Of a stretch of 64,000 nucleotides of DNA, positions 1 to 10,121 are shown in pieces. The stretch covers positions 107,066 through 171,065 of the forward strand of contig JAYMGJ010000141.1 in the NCBI GenBank assembly GCA_037178675.1, given 5' to 3'. The notes beneath the pieces were generated by a model. The model made no database searches and had not been told where the DNA came from. It worked only from the letters and a program-made list of their open reading frames with translations. A program made the translations under genes and the position numbers. Origin of the DNA: Scleroderma bovista (taxonomy: Eukaryota > Basidiomycota > Agaricomycetes > Boletales > Sclerodermataceae). How positions within the stretch are numbered: the first letter of the stretch is position 1; every line of letters starts with the position of its first letter.

Positions 1-634
1 ACAAAGTCAGCCAAGAGTAATCGCCAGGGCATTCGAATGTCAGTCAAAGCGAGAATACAAAGGGGGATCAGGAAATACATTTTGACGGGGTTAACACGAC
101 CAGATACTCAAGGGGATTAGATGTTTCTGGCTGCTCACCGGGTCTTTTATGGGCAGCGTCAGTTCGAAGCCGAGCTGGCTTTCGATATCATCACTGTGCC
201 CATAGTGTGAGTTTTGTGTCACCTGATGATGATCTTCAGTCTGGGGAAGCCAAGTGGAACTGATTTTATGCACAAACACCGCCTAGACCTTGCGATACAG
301 TACAATACGAGATACGTATGATAGATCGGGCTTACGATGTTCATCTGGAAACATGCCCCGATGAATGCAGGTTCATACGTCACACTGATTAGTACAAGCG
401 GCAATTGTGGGCTTGATGGTGAACGTATCGTGACTTAGCCTTTACGTGCAGGGGTGCCAGCGGTCCTCGAATGAATTGAATGATTTCAAGCCCGGTAGAA
501 TCCAGATCATTTAACAAGGCTCCATAAAGGCCAGTTGGCTACCATGGGTGGGTGTAGAGGTGTCAGTATCAGGTAGATTAAGGCCACGACAAAAAAGAAC
601 GGGATGGCCATGCAAGATTCAAAGCGATCCATGA
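1..634. other. Left-edge region without a supported gene
   Basis: No convincing gene was found. The minus strand holds open frames of about 60 codons between 91 and 404, one followed by a possible splice donor. They could be an exon of a gene running off the left edge, but I recognise no domain, signal peptide or supporting context. The right part is the 3' flank of the membrane-protein gene that ends at 635. Confidence 0.3.
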
Positions 635-1948
635 CTAAAGTTCTGGGACACCGTAGTATGCACCGGGACGTCCACCTTGGGCAGCATGGAGGTTGGAATG
701 AATAGAGTTGATTCGATAGCCGGTAGAAGGGCTGGTATGAATAGTCGGCGAGGAGAGCGAAGCGGGGAATGTGGTGGGATCGGTCGGGTCCTAGCAGAGA
801 GTTAACGAAGTGTGACGAGCATACAGTGCTGACTTACATAGAGCTTCCCCTGAGTCGTGGTGATGTTGTTGGTGCCACCTGGCATGCTTCCATCATACAT
901 TGCACTGCTCGCCTTTGCCTGGCGGCGGCGACGGATACAAAACCACGTAACAAGGGCTGCGATAGCTCCAAGCACTAGTGCGCCTCCCGCAGCTCCTTCC
1001 ACAATCGCCCCAGTATTGGATTTTGCAGACGAGGAAGAGGTAGGGGAAGGAGACTGTGTTCCTGAGTTACCACTAGACGTGATAGAAGCGGGAGGTGTGG
1101 TGAATATGACCGCGGTAGCAGTCGCTTGCGGCTTAGCAGCAGTGGACTCAGGTGCATCTAAAAGGTATACAGTTAGACGTTGGTTGAAATATCACAATGA
1201 ACACACCTCCAGTAAGTTGAGCGAGAGTTACATTAAAAACATCGATTTTCTATTACGGTTTGAACACTCGAAGAATGGGAGCAAGCAACGAGACAAACTG
1301 TGACGTCCTGATAAGCCCAATGCGGTATCGCGGTTCCATATGGAATGTCCTTTGGATATCTAGTGGAATGGTCAGCCTGGGAATGCAATATACAGAATTG
1401 ATGTAAATCGTACATTCCAGGGTAGACAGTAGAGCAGTTGGTGGACCACGAACTCCAACTGATGTGGGAAGTGAGACAAAGGACATGTCAGACTCGGCTG
1501 ACAATCTTACCGGATGTAGGTGCGGTTCTGACATGCGGAGCAGGCAGCCATAAGGCTGTAGGTGACAGTGTTGCACCCGCAAGGATTTGCATCGTCCACA
1601 TAAGGACCGACGTAGTGCTTGCTGGGGCCCAGGGGGTTGATGGTGTATTCTGAGAAAAAAGGCGCTCATAATCAAATTTATCATGGGAGGGGTGGGTGCA
1701 TACGACCGCTGTTGCATACGCTTAGTGTGAAGGCCGAAACGAGACACGGGTTCTGGCTCTTGCTGTTGTTCATCTATCAGATGTTAGCGCGGCTGAAGGG
1801 GATCGGGACGACAAAGCAGACCGACCCAGTTAAACTGCGACAAGCAGACAGCAGTGGACTGCTGAGCAGAGACCCACGGCGGGCGCATGGAAAGCAGTCC
1901 GATGGCAAGGACCGCAATCGATGACCATCTGAGGTTGGAAAGTAGCAT
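635..1948 (-). CDS. Secreted/membrane-anchored Ser/Thr-rich single-pass protein (basidiomycete family)
   Basis: The chosen ATG at 1948 opens a clear signal peptide (hydrophobic core SIAVLAIGLL, then WVSAQQ). Further exons encode a Cys-rich ectodomain (CGCNTVTYSLMAACSACQ and WSSWSTNCSTVYPG), a Ser/Thr/Pro-rich stalk, one transmembrane helix (GGALVLGAIAALVTWF) followed by a basic stop-transfer RRRR, and a short cytosolic tail ending near GAYYGVPEL. I recognise this architecture from uncharacterised agaricomycete proteins, usually present in many copies; their function is unknown. Visible phase-consistent joints include TYI|R before the WSSW motif and the joint before APESTA. The exon just after the signal peptide is not fully resolved, so the internal structure is approximate. 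It is divergent from RPL7 across about 630 bp. Confidence 0.75.
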
Positions 1949-2582
1949 GCTGAGGGTTTCTGGCAGAAGAAAAAGGACGGGAAAAGAGAAATAAATGTTG
2001 AATGCTCTGCCTCATAATACCTGGTTCCTGTCCAGTGCCTCGTAAAGGCCTTAGCGGGAACGACATGCAGAGCTGGCCCTGCTGCCCTTGCTTAAGATGC
2101 ATACCAGGTTCGTCGACCTAATGTGGAAATACTTCCTTGGCAACTCGATGCATCGATGCATCGATGGGCCCGAACGAACACAGTGGATAGTTTTACTTCT
2201 GAGAAGGCCAGGCCCGATGTTCACCGATGTGAACTGATAAAGTTCACACCCCAGTTGTCTCGGGCGGCAAGAAATGAACAAGTCACCAGACAGGAATGCG
2301 AATTCATGGTTCTTGGATCATGCCCACTGTTGCTCAAGCGAAGACCTTGACCGCTCGTTTCTCCATTTTTGAATGTGGCAACACCGACACCATTCAAAAA
2401 GCTTTAGTTGAGGGACCGCGTATTTGGCATAAGAAATGGTTTGTACATAGTAGGTACATGCGAATTGAAATTACATAAAATGTAAATAAGTCCGTGGGAA
2501 TGACTGACTAATACTGTATAGTTTTCAGCCACACGCATTCCCAAGTGTGTCGCTCACACCTCGATCAACCTCAAGACACCCA
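1949..2582. other. Divergent intergenic/promoter region
   Basis: This lies between the start of the membrane-protein gene (minus) and RPL7 (plus), so it should hold both promoters. The only structure seen is a short tandem, palindromic run of TCGATGCA units at 2145-2166. The last 80 bases may contain RPL7 5' leader. Open frames here are short and show no coding character. Confidence 0.4.
2145..2166. repeat. Short tandem TCGATGCA repeat
   Basis: Almost three copies of an 8-base unit follow one another. Each unit boundary also forms the palindrome CATCGATG. It sits in the divergent promoter upstream of RPL7. A regulatory role is possible but unsupported. Confidence 0.5.
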
Positions 2583-3786
2583 ATGGCGCCCTCGACAACG
2601 TGAGTATTACTGAAGTCTCTGTCGAGACTATTTGGATTGATAAATGTGCTTTTCCTCAGAGTCCCTACGGTCACGGTTAGTCAGGAGTCGGTCAATTGCA
2701 AAGCCAGCCTGATCCCTCATCATTCATGCTTAGGACATCGAAGTTCCGGAGACCTTCCTTAAAAAGCGCAAGCAAAATGAGAAGGCCCGTGAGGAACGTC
2801 TCGCTGCTGCCGCCGCTGCGCGTAAGGTGCGCATAAACTTCCTTTTCCCTCCACTTTATGATGTATACGAGACATTCGTCGAATGGCTAGTAGTATTCTT
2901 CTACTGTGCTGCCTTTCAAATTAACCATCTTTCGGGACTGATTCACTTATCTCATCATCGGTTTACTGCTTGGAACGTTCGAGATAAACTGAACGTGCTA
3001 TTCCACAGGCAGCAAAGGCGAAGCGCAAGGTAATCTTCAAGAGGGCAGAGTCATATGTCAAAGAGTATCTCGCGAAGGAGAGGGAGGAGATCAGATTGAG
3101 GAGAGCCGCGCGGGCTTCTGGTGACTTTTATGTTCCCGCCGAACCAAAAGTTTACTTCGTTATTCGCATTCGTGGGTGAGTGCATTCCGCTGAGACCGCT
3201 TCCTTCCTTAAACTCCACATAGTATCAACAATATTGCACCCAAACCTCGTAAAATTCTCCAGCTCCTCCGTCTGCTCCAAATCAACAGTGGTGTTTTCGT
3301 GAAAGTGACCAAGGCAACTCAGCAAATGCTACGCCTAATTGAACCCTATGTCACATACGGGTAAGGCAGGATCCTGAACATGTCTACTATCTGGGCTTAA
3401 GCTCGTTGCAGAGAGCCCAATCTCAAGTCCGTCCGTGAACTAATCTACAAGCGTGGCTACGGCAAGGTCAACAAGCAACGCATTCCCATCACCACCAACT
3501 CCATAATCGAGGAAAGGCTCGGCAAATACGACATCCTTTGCGTTGAGGACCTTGTTCATGAAGTTGCCACTGTTGGTCCCAACTTCAAGCAGGTATGTCC
3601 CCTAACATGTTCATCCATTATTCTCTTGATTGATAGTTTTCCTAGGCAACAAATTTCCTCTGGCCCTTCAAGCTATCGAACCCCACCGGTGGCTGGAGAG
3701 AGCGGAAGTTCAAACACTATGTGCAGGGCGGTGACTTCGGTAACCGGGAAACCAACATCAACAAGCTCATCCGACAGATGAACTGA
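2583..3786 (+). CDS. RPL7: 60S ribosomal protein L7 (uL30)
   Basis: Seven exons (2583-2599, 2660-2675, 2734-2826, 3009-3175, 3223-3360, 3412-3592, 3646-3786) join in phase to 250 residues, the usual length of eukaryotic L7. The N-terminus is Ala/Lys/Arg-rich ([20 protein letters not shown]). The uL30 core follows ([38 protein letters not shown]) and the C-terminus is [18 protein letters not shown]. The protein is a component of the large ribosomal subunit that contacts 28S and 5S rRNA. Two tiny first exons (17 and 16 bases) and dense 5' introns are common in basidiomycete ribosomal-protein genes. The start is the first ATG giving MAPST. The gene appears intact. Confidence 0.97.
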
Positions 3787-4032
3787 GCTCCATTCCCTTA
3801 CACGATACATTGCAGCGTTGTGCTCGTGGGGACCTACATGAGGGTATGCTTGGTATGAAATCTATCACATCCATTATTCCGCCGCGTATGCACTATGAAA
3901 AGACTATGAAATCACTTTGCAATGACACTTCACGATTCGTGATTTGGTGTGAAAATCGGAGGGTGTGCGCTCCCTACGCGCTTATCAGAATAACTGTCTC
4001 CTGCTAACGGCGGACTGAACCCCAGCTTACAG

Positions 4033-4971
4033 TAATGCCACCACACAGCTGCCCTGCTAATGACCCGCCAGATGCACAATCCTGCGGAACCTCTGGTAAG
4101 AGTCGTGCGTCAATTACTTTTGGATGTCACGGTTGAAAACCTGGTGTCCCTTCGTCCAACAAGAGAACACCTTCGGCGGGCTCGAAATCGATCACAGGCA
4201 CCCACGACCAACCCACATTTTCCTATCCCGAGATTTTTGGCTACCCTCGGGCCAGAGAAAAGTTCGCACCCGACAAAGATTCCAGTAGAAGAATGACTTC
4301 ATGCGAAATCGCACTTCCGCCTATCCATTGTGAGTGCCCAAAAACCAAGCTGCAATGTGCATATCCGAACAATGTTCCTGCACCTGCGGACCCTCTGAGC
4401 CCGATTTGCATCCACTTTATCCTCGCTACTTGCCGTGGGGCGTCCTTGTCAATCTCGCACAATATTTCCTGTATACATAAGACTTTAATGCGGTACGTCG
4501 CTGTGCATGCACCGCTGACAGTGTTCGAGCGCAAGCACTATGCGACGGACAAGGATCAGTGACTTAATGGTGAACTGATCGTGGTTGGTGACCAACCATC
4601 AGTCCTGGTTCGAGTCCGCGTAAACCGCCAGCACATCACGCGATTAGCGGTGATGACGATGATGATAACGGCGGGGATTCTTGGGACGATACCCAATCCC
4701 TCGATATAGGGCCAGTGATCCTGACATCGCCCCCGCTCGTGTCTGCGCCGTTATGCGTCGTTTTCCGTGCTCTTCATCCTACTATTATACACCTGGCCCT
4801 CTTCAACCTGTCTTACCCAGTCCACCGAGTGCTTGGCCTAGGGGGACCATCGTTACATCCACGTTACTTTCCAGAATCATCCGGGGACGTCAGGGTTATA
4901 ATAGAGGAACACCACCACCCGAAGTAGGACAAGCGTGCCTTGGCTACCCCTTGTGTGTGTGTAGGTCATAA
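4033..4971 (+). other. Possible multi-exon gene, frame unresolved
   Basis: Several plus-strand open frames look coding but cannot be joined with confidence. One begins at an ATG at about 4034 and ends at a good donor (GTAAGA) near 4099. Two alternative frames run through 4180-4320, and an Asp-rich run (GDDDDDNGGDSWDD) starts near 4650. From 4680 to 4970 two plus frames are open at once, one hydrophobic and one Pro/Tyr-rich (YYYTPGPLQPVLPSPPSAWP). I recognise no domain. It may be a real gene, a decayed gene or chance. Transcript data would settle it. No product is proposed. Confidence 0.25.
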
Positions 4972-5102
4972 GTAATGTATGGTTCGGAATACAAGATTCG
5001 GCTAGTATCTGTCCAATGAGCCCATGGGTATGATTACGATATAATACCTGTGATATAAACGGTGACCAAGCGCAGTAACTCTTCAAAGTTCAAGCCACGG
5101 TG

Positions 5103-6324
5103 TCATGTCTTCGCGTTCAAGAAGTGTTGCAGGTCAAACAGTGGGACCTGGATCTTGCGCAAGGCAGTCCGACGTTAGTTTGTCAGAGCTCGACGAAAGG
5201 ATGACATACCTCACGCGATTCCTTTTCGGATCCGGTGGAACTTTGGTTGTTGGGGCCCGGAGGCAGTAACACACCAGCCGGCCAACGGGAACTCGGGGGA
5301 AGCTTCGCCTTGGACGCGTGCAAAGCAGACCATAAACAATGGGTGTATCGCACTCCGAGTTCAATATAGGAGATGGCAGGCATGTTCATGCTATCTGCAC
5401 AGCGGGTCAGCAACAACGTGAGGCGAGGAAGATAACATACATAGGATGGCGTAATTTATCTGCTCAGCGACCCGCTCCCGACGCTCCTGAGAGAGGTATC
5501 TCGCTACAGGACTCTTCTCTGGAATCGTGTATGCAAGTAGCCCACCAACGTTGATTAGTTCTTTTAGATAGAGTGCCCTATCTGCTGAATTCCGAAGTGA
5601 ATTCACATGAGAATACAGCTTCTGTGCTCGGATCAGGAGTTCGGTTTCATGCCTGCCTTCCTCCAAAGGATCACATTTTGGAGGGCATTCCGAATGCGTG
5701 GGGTCTAACCCAATTGAGTCAGATTCAAGAGGTGGATAAATTAGTGGGACAGTCCGGCATGTTTCAATGAAAGCAAGGATACGAAGGTTCAGCGTAAGGT
5801 GGATAGGATTGATGGTAGTTGTTCTATATTGAACTTGGTGAGGTGTTATATCGTCCAAGAGGGCTTTGTGTGCTCCGTCTTCCAAGCTCTCGTCCAATAC
5901 TTTAGGAAAATGCTCGTTCAGACAAGCAATGGCTTCTTCCACCCTCCCTGACAGAATATGTATTCGTACGCCTGACCGGCCAATAGTATGCTTTGTAACG
6001 GACGGTGGATAGAAAGATAGACGTACGTTCTCGCCGTTCCATGTCTCGTATGACATCCCCACTCAGTTCTGTGAGTGTTTCCACCCGTGGATGTGATTGT
6101 GAAATGACTTCATCGCCGTCCTTGTCAAGATGCATAATGGCACTGTCGTTGGATAACGCCAGTGCGGTCTTCGTATAGCAGTTGTTACAGAGATAGTCTA
6201 GGACGAGTGCACGCTATGCGTCCGGGAATGTCAAATTGTGTCAGCGTTGTAATGCAAAGAATCATACGAGCTGGTCCGGTCGTGTCTCCACCATATTTGA
6301 GTTTCCGGGGGCGCGTGGCTCCAT
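5103..6324 (-). CDS. LisH-CTLH-CRA domain protein (RanBPM/GID-like, no SPRY domain)
   Basis: Five exons (6324-6268, 6213-6027, 5971-5441, 5394-5210, 5153-5103) join in phase to about 336 residues. A LisH motif lies at about residues 19-45 (RALVLDYLCNNCYTKTALAL), a CTLH segment follows (SGRVEEAIACLNEHFPKVLD), and a C-terminal CRA region contains ELINVGGLLAYTIPE and YLSQERRERVAEQIN. These domains occur in RanBPM/Gid1 and other subunits of the CTLH/GID ubiquitin-ligase complex, where they mediate assembly. RanBPM itself has an upstream SPRY domain. None is present here, and the PQ-loop gene ends only 385 bp upstream. It may be a shortened RanBPM relative or a distinct LisH-CRA protein. The last intron uses an AAG acceptor at 5154. 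Confidence 0.85.
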
Positions 6325-6402
6325 TGTGTGATATGTTGTTCGAGAGAGACGGTGCTATCCACCGTGATTTGACCAGTGTTGCTCAACCCATTGGAGTCAG
6401 TA

Positions 6403-6433
6403 GTCACGAAATGTCACAGTGACAAGACGTGAC
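6403..6433. promoter_or_regulatory. Palindrome of four GTCAC/GTGAC half-sites
   Basis: Two GTCAC copies (6403-6407, 6413-6417) are mirrored by two GTGAC copies (6419-6423, 6429-6433), giving an almost perfect 31-base inverted repeat. A fifth GTGAC lies at 6447-6451. It is 79 bp upstream of the LisH-CRA start codon. Spaced, inverted half-sites suggest a dimeric transcription factor such as a bZIP protein; this is inference only. Confidence 0.5.
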
Positions 6434-6709
6434 TTGATGTCGACTTGTGACAAAAACACAACTCCTCACCAACTACTCTATCAATTTCGCTTGTGCATGT
6501 CGATATAGTGGTGTATAAAGTATTTTGAGTCTTGAGCCTTGCAGAACAAAAGTGCCGACTTCTGGGTCGATAGGGAATGGTGAGGTAGTAGAGTCGCTCC
6601 TGATCGAATACCTACTACATGCACATGTGCCCCTGAATAACTTAGCCAGCAAGTATGTAGATGCAGGGTCCTTCCAAGTACACTCTAACGTGCAGTTCCC
6701 GACCACCGA

Positions 6710-8588
6710 TCATTCACTCCCAACATCATTCACGTTCCCCAGCACTGCCATCCGACTTCTTGACCGGGATCTTGCCACTATGCTTGCCCGGCGGTCTGTG
6801 TACGAGTTCGCCAGCATGTCCCCCCTTAGGAGCGCAGCCTGCTCCTCCGCAATGGCTGCACTGCGCACGAGCGAGTTTCCTCGACTCCGCATGAGGGTAC
6901 GTGGGGGTTTCCCTCTGTAAATGAATGACTGAATGACGATGGTGACATCAAACATGAGTGTCCCCCCGCTACCCAACAAGTATCTGGCAGTCGATGTTAG
7001 CTACTAACGATGGAATATATACCATAACGCCTACGGTATACTTTCACCAATGAACTTGGTCGATGCAGGAGGTGGTAACCGAACATTTGGGGAGGTTAAG
7101 ATCGAGCAAACGTAAAAGAAATTACCTAGAAATGCAAACACGAAGAGATACATGGAGAGACCCTGTTAGTAGACTATTAGATGTGGAACCGCAGTCTTGA
7201 TCAAGTTCAGATGTGTCTGACCTCGACAGATTTTCTGACGAACTAACCATCGAGGCTTGGTAGTAGATCGAGCAGCCAAAATGCAACAAACTTACGTTCT
7301 TCCATATCTGTGGCAATCGAGACGTCAGGTAGAGCGTTGCACATAACCAAGCGAATATTCGACCAATGATACGATCAATGGACGGTGACTCCTGTACATG
7401 GCCAGGCGATTCAACATTGCCTTGAATCGCTGGGAATTCAAGGTTGACAAAGCGTGAGTTCGATGCATCAAATGATGAATGGTAGGTGGCAGATGATCGG
7501 GACATCACAATGCTGTCCGTTCTGGGTGTCAATACTGTGCCAAGGCTTGTCCCTTTCGGCACCGTTGCACGATAATGAGAACTGGTTAAGCCTCCGATAC
7601 CAAATAGTGCCCATATTCCGAAGAAAACCATGCCAGCGCTACGTCGGCTGGCACGGGATCCTGCCCTCCGTGCTGACTGATCTCCCTCGTCATGTTCTAG
7701 TTCCGCATTACGCTGCACGGGTCTACCTCTTGCCAGTACAGTGGAGTCAAGTGGAGGCGACGTTATTTGTAGGGACGGATGAGTCGAATGTAGCACTGGG
7801 GACGTCTGAGGCCCTGAGCGATGTGGTTGGCGTTCCTGGCTCCAAGATACCCGCTTCCTGTTACCATCCTCAGAATGAAAGCTACCTGAAAGAGCGGACA
7901 GCACGGCGTCATCTACTTCATCGTGCGTCTCTACAACCACACCTGCGATGATGTGGGTACCAAGTGCCTGCTCCTCTCTGGCGTGTCTGTGCGGATGCTT
8001 GTTGGTATCTGGATGGGCGGCTAACGCCGCTGCCGCTGCTACACTCTCGGCAGCTGCGGAGAGAGTACGATAATGTGAAGCATCAAGGGAACGTGTTCGG
8101 ACGATGGACGTCGTGCGCGAGCGAGGACGAACGAGTACACCGGGTGGAATCTTTGGATCGCCGCCGTAATAAAAGAATTGAGACAGTAAACAGCAGTCAA
8201 CGAAGCAATAGTAGATGGCAAGATATGTCTGTTGGAATATACGGTCATGGGACGGAATACGTGCGGTGCGGACAGGAAACCCACTTGGAACGGTAGTTGT
8301 TGTGTGAGCAAACAACCAATCAAGTTAGAAGCATCACCTGGGAAGAGTGGTAAGGATGGCACGAGAATTAGACGATTCGATGGCGTACCAAGCATCCAGT
8401 TGAACAGGAAGGGAAGTGCAAGACTCTCGCAAGATTGCTGCTTGATATTTTCGAGAATTTGCCTGACCGTGTTTGAGATAGACATCACTAGGAAAGCCTG
8501 CAGTGAATTCAACCTACGGACACTGCGCGCCGAGCCAACAAGCTATGGAAGTGTACCCCAGAAGCTCACTGAGGTTGTACACAAACAT
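6710..8588 (-). CDS. PQ-loop vacuolar amino-acid transporter (Ypq/PQLC2-like)
   Basis: Seven exons (8588-8518, 8462-8389, 8337-8285, 8228-7296, 7242-7222, 7162-7035, 6983-6710) join in phase to 517 residues. The first PQ motif is formed across an intron (ACWLGAQCPQILENI), followed by ESLALPFLFNWMLGD. The second PQ motif is TSRLPQIWKN, followed by RKSVEGLSMYLFVFAFLGN. Seven membrane segments are expected, as in Ypq1-3 and mammalian PQLC2, which export cationic amino acids from the vacuole or lysosome. A long hydrophilic insert (about 200 residues, Ser/Arg-rich) separates the two PQ halves and is longer than in yeast. The start codon is the ATG that directly precedes the first membrane segment. 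One exon is only 21 bases. Confidence 0.9.
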
Positions 8589-8818
8589 GAGGGGTTCCCC
8601 GAGCGGCCCAGGGTATGGACGATGTGAGGGGATGGTCTCAGCAGTTTGGTTGCATGGGGTTCTCGGTTCAAGCTCGGAACGATTTGGCCCCGGCAGCCCA
8701 AGGAACTTCACTACTTTTGGATTGTGGTACATTTACACAAGCAGCTCTTTCGACGAGCAGTATTTACTACATGAGTCCTCGCGTTTCACCACAATTAAAG
8801 AAGCTGGTTCCTATTGCT

Positions 8819-9989
8819 TCATGGATTTCTAATTGGCAGATAAGCCTGCCTCCGACCAGGACGGCGAGACGAGGTTTCGTCCAATGTAGTAGCAATTGCT
8901 TCGACGAGTTCCGACATACTCGGTCGTAAAGATGGATCGAGTTTCCAACACGAGGAACATATCTGCCACCACTTATTTGTGAGACGAGAGTAAGTTTCCT
9001 GTCTTGTCGGACGGTTGGGCGGCCCCTTCATCATCCGACGAATTAAACGTTGGGTATGAAAAGGGTGTTTCGCCGTGAAAAGTTCCTGCATGCAAAGTGG
9101 ATGGCATGAACAAAGTAAGTCATACCACTTACCAGCGCAGTCATTCCAAATGCCCAGACATCCCCTTCACGGTTCACGGTACCTGTTTCTGATCTTTCTG
9201 GAGCCATCCACAACGAAATCCCTCCGCGTGGTTCCAGAAGCGTGTCGGGTACGGGAACTGCAAGCCGAGAAAGACCAAAACCTGTGAGAAGTGGTTGGCC
9301 CTCCGGGGATATTAAGACGTTGGTCTATTCTGGTGATAGGTAAAATGCACGTAGGAAAGAACAACAAAGATACATACCCCTTTCACATCACCATGGAATA
9401 CCGGAGGTTGGTGGTTGTGGAGGTAACACAACCCCTTGGCAATACCCCGAATCTGTGTTGGATAAATGAGGGGTCACTAACTTACCAGGGCACGGGCACT
9501 TACTAAAGGGCGAGGATCGATGCTTCGGTCTTGCACGTAGGTGTACGCATCTGTATCCATCCAAGGAGACACTATTGAGACGGTGTCGGCGAATGCAGTA
9601 GTAATCCCCAACAGCGGAAGGATGTTTTTTTGTCGAAGCTGGCACCAGATCTGTACCTCCCGCAAAACAAGCTTATGGAAGGCTCAGCGTCGATATCAAT
9701 AACTGTTGCATACGCATTTCGCACCTTGTCGCCCTGATCCCTTCTCCACTGGTGCACGATCCTAATGGCCACTTTTCTTCCCTCGGGATGCAGAGTCCCT
9801 TGATATATGTTGGCATACGCCCCTTTGTGGACCCTCGTTTCGTCCCGCTCAATTAGCCAATCAAAATTTATGCAATATCGAGAACCCCGTTGCAGCGTTT
9901 CATCCAAGTCCTGTTGGATGAGTTCCACGTAAAATTAGCTCCCGCGTAGAAGCTGAGACCTCAAAATGCGCTCGCACAGAGTCTCTCAT
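8819..9989 (-). CDS. TKL-type protein kinase-like protein, predicted pseudokinase
   Basis: About six exons encode roughly 304 residues, nearly all of it a kinase fold. A Gly-rich loop is seen near residues 40-47 (VHKGAYANIYQGTL), a catalytic-loop equivalent HGDVKGTNVL near 146, then SLWMAPE and DVWAFG, and a C-terminal SCWKLDPSLRPSMSEL. Two catalytic positions are changed: the strand-3 Lys is Arg (VAIR instead of VAxK) and the DFG Asp is Gly (LLTGFGLS). The catalytic-loop Asp and the APE motif remain. Loss of the ATP-binding Lys and Mg-binding Asp predicts weak or no catalysis. The start used is an ATG at 9989 giving a ten-residue first exon that splices in phase. It is head to head with the HET gene, 132 bp apart. 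Confidence 0.8.
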
Positions 9990-10121
9990 TGCTAGCAAGC
10001 AACTAGATTGTCATCGACAGTGGACGCTGCGGAGTTGCTCGTTAGGCTTCACTGGTGTGGCCAGAGAGGAACGTCTCTGGTTGGATCACGGTTGAACGGT
10101 AAAGGGTATATCCTACATAGC

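Noticed and set aside
9572..9928. A GTG start at 9928 for the kinase-like gene
   Set aside because: An upstream exon starting with ATG at 9989 splices in phase, and GTG starts are not expected in fungal nuclear genes.
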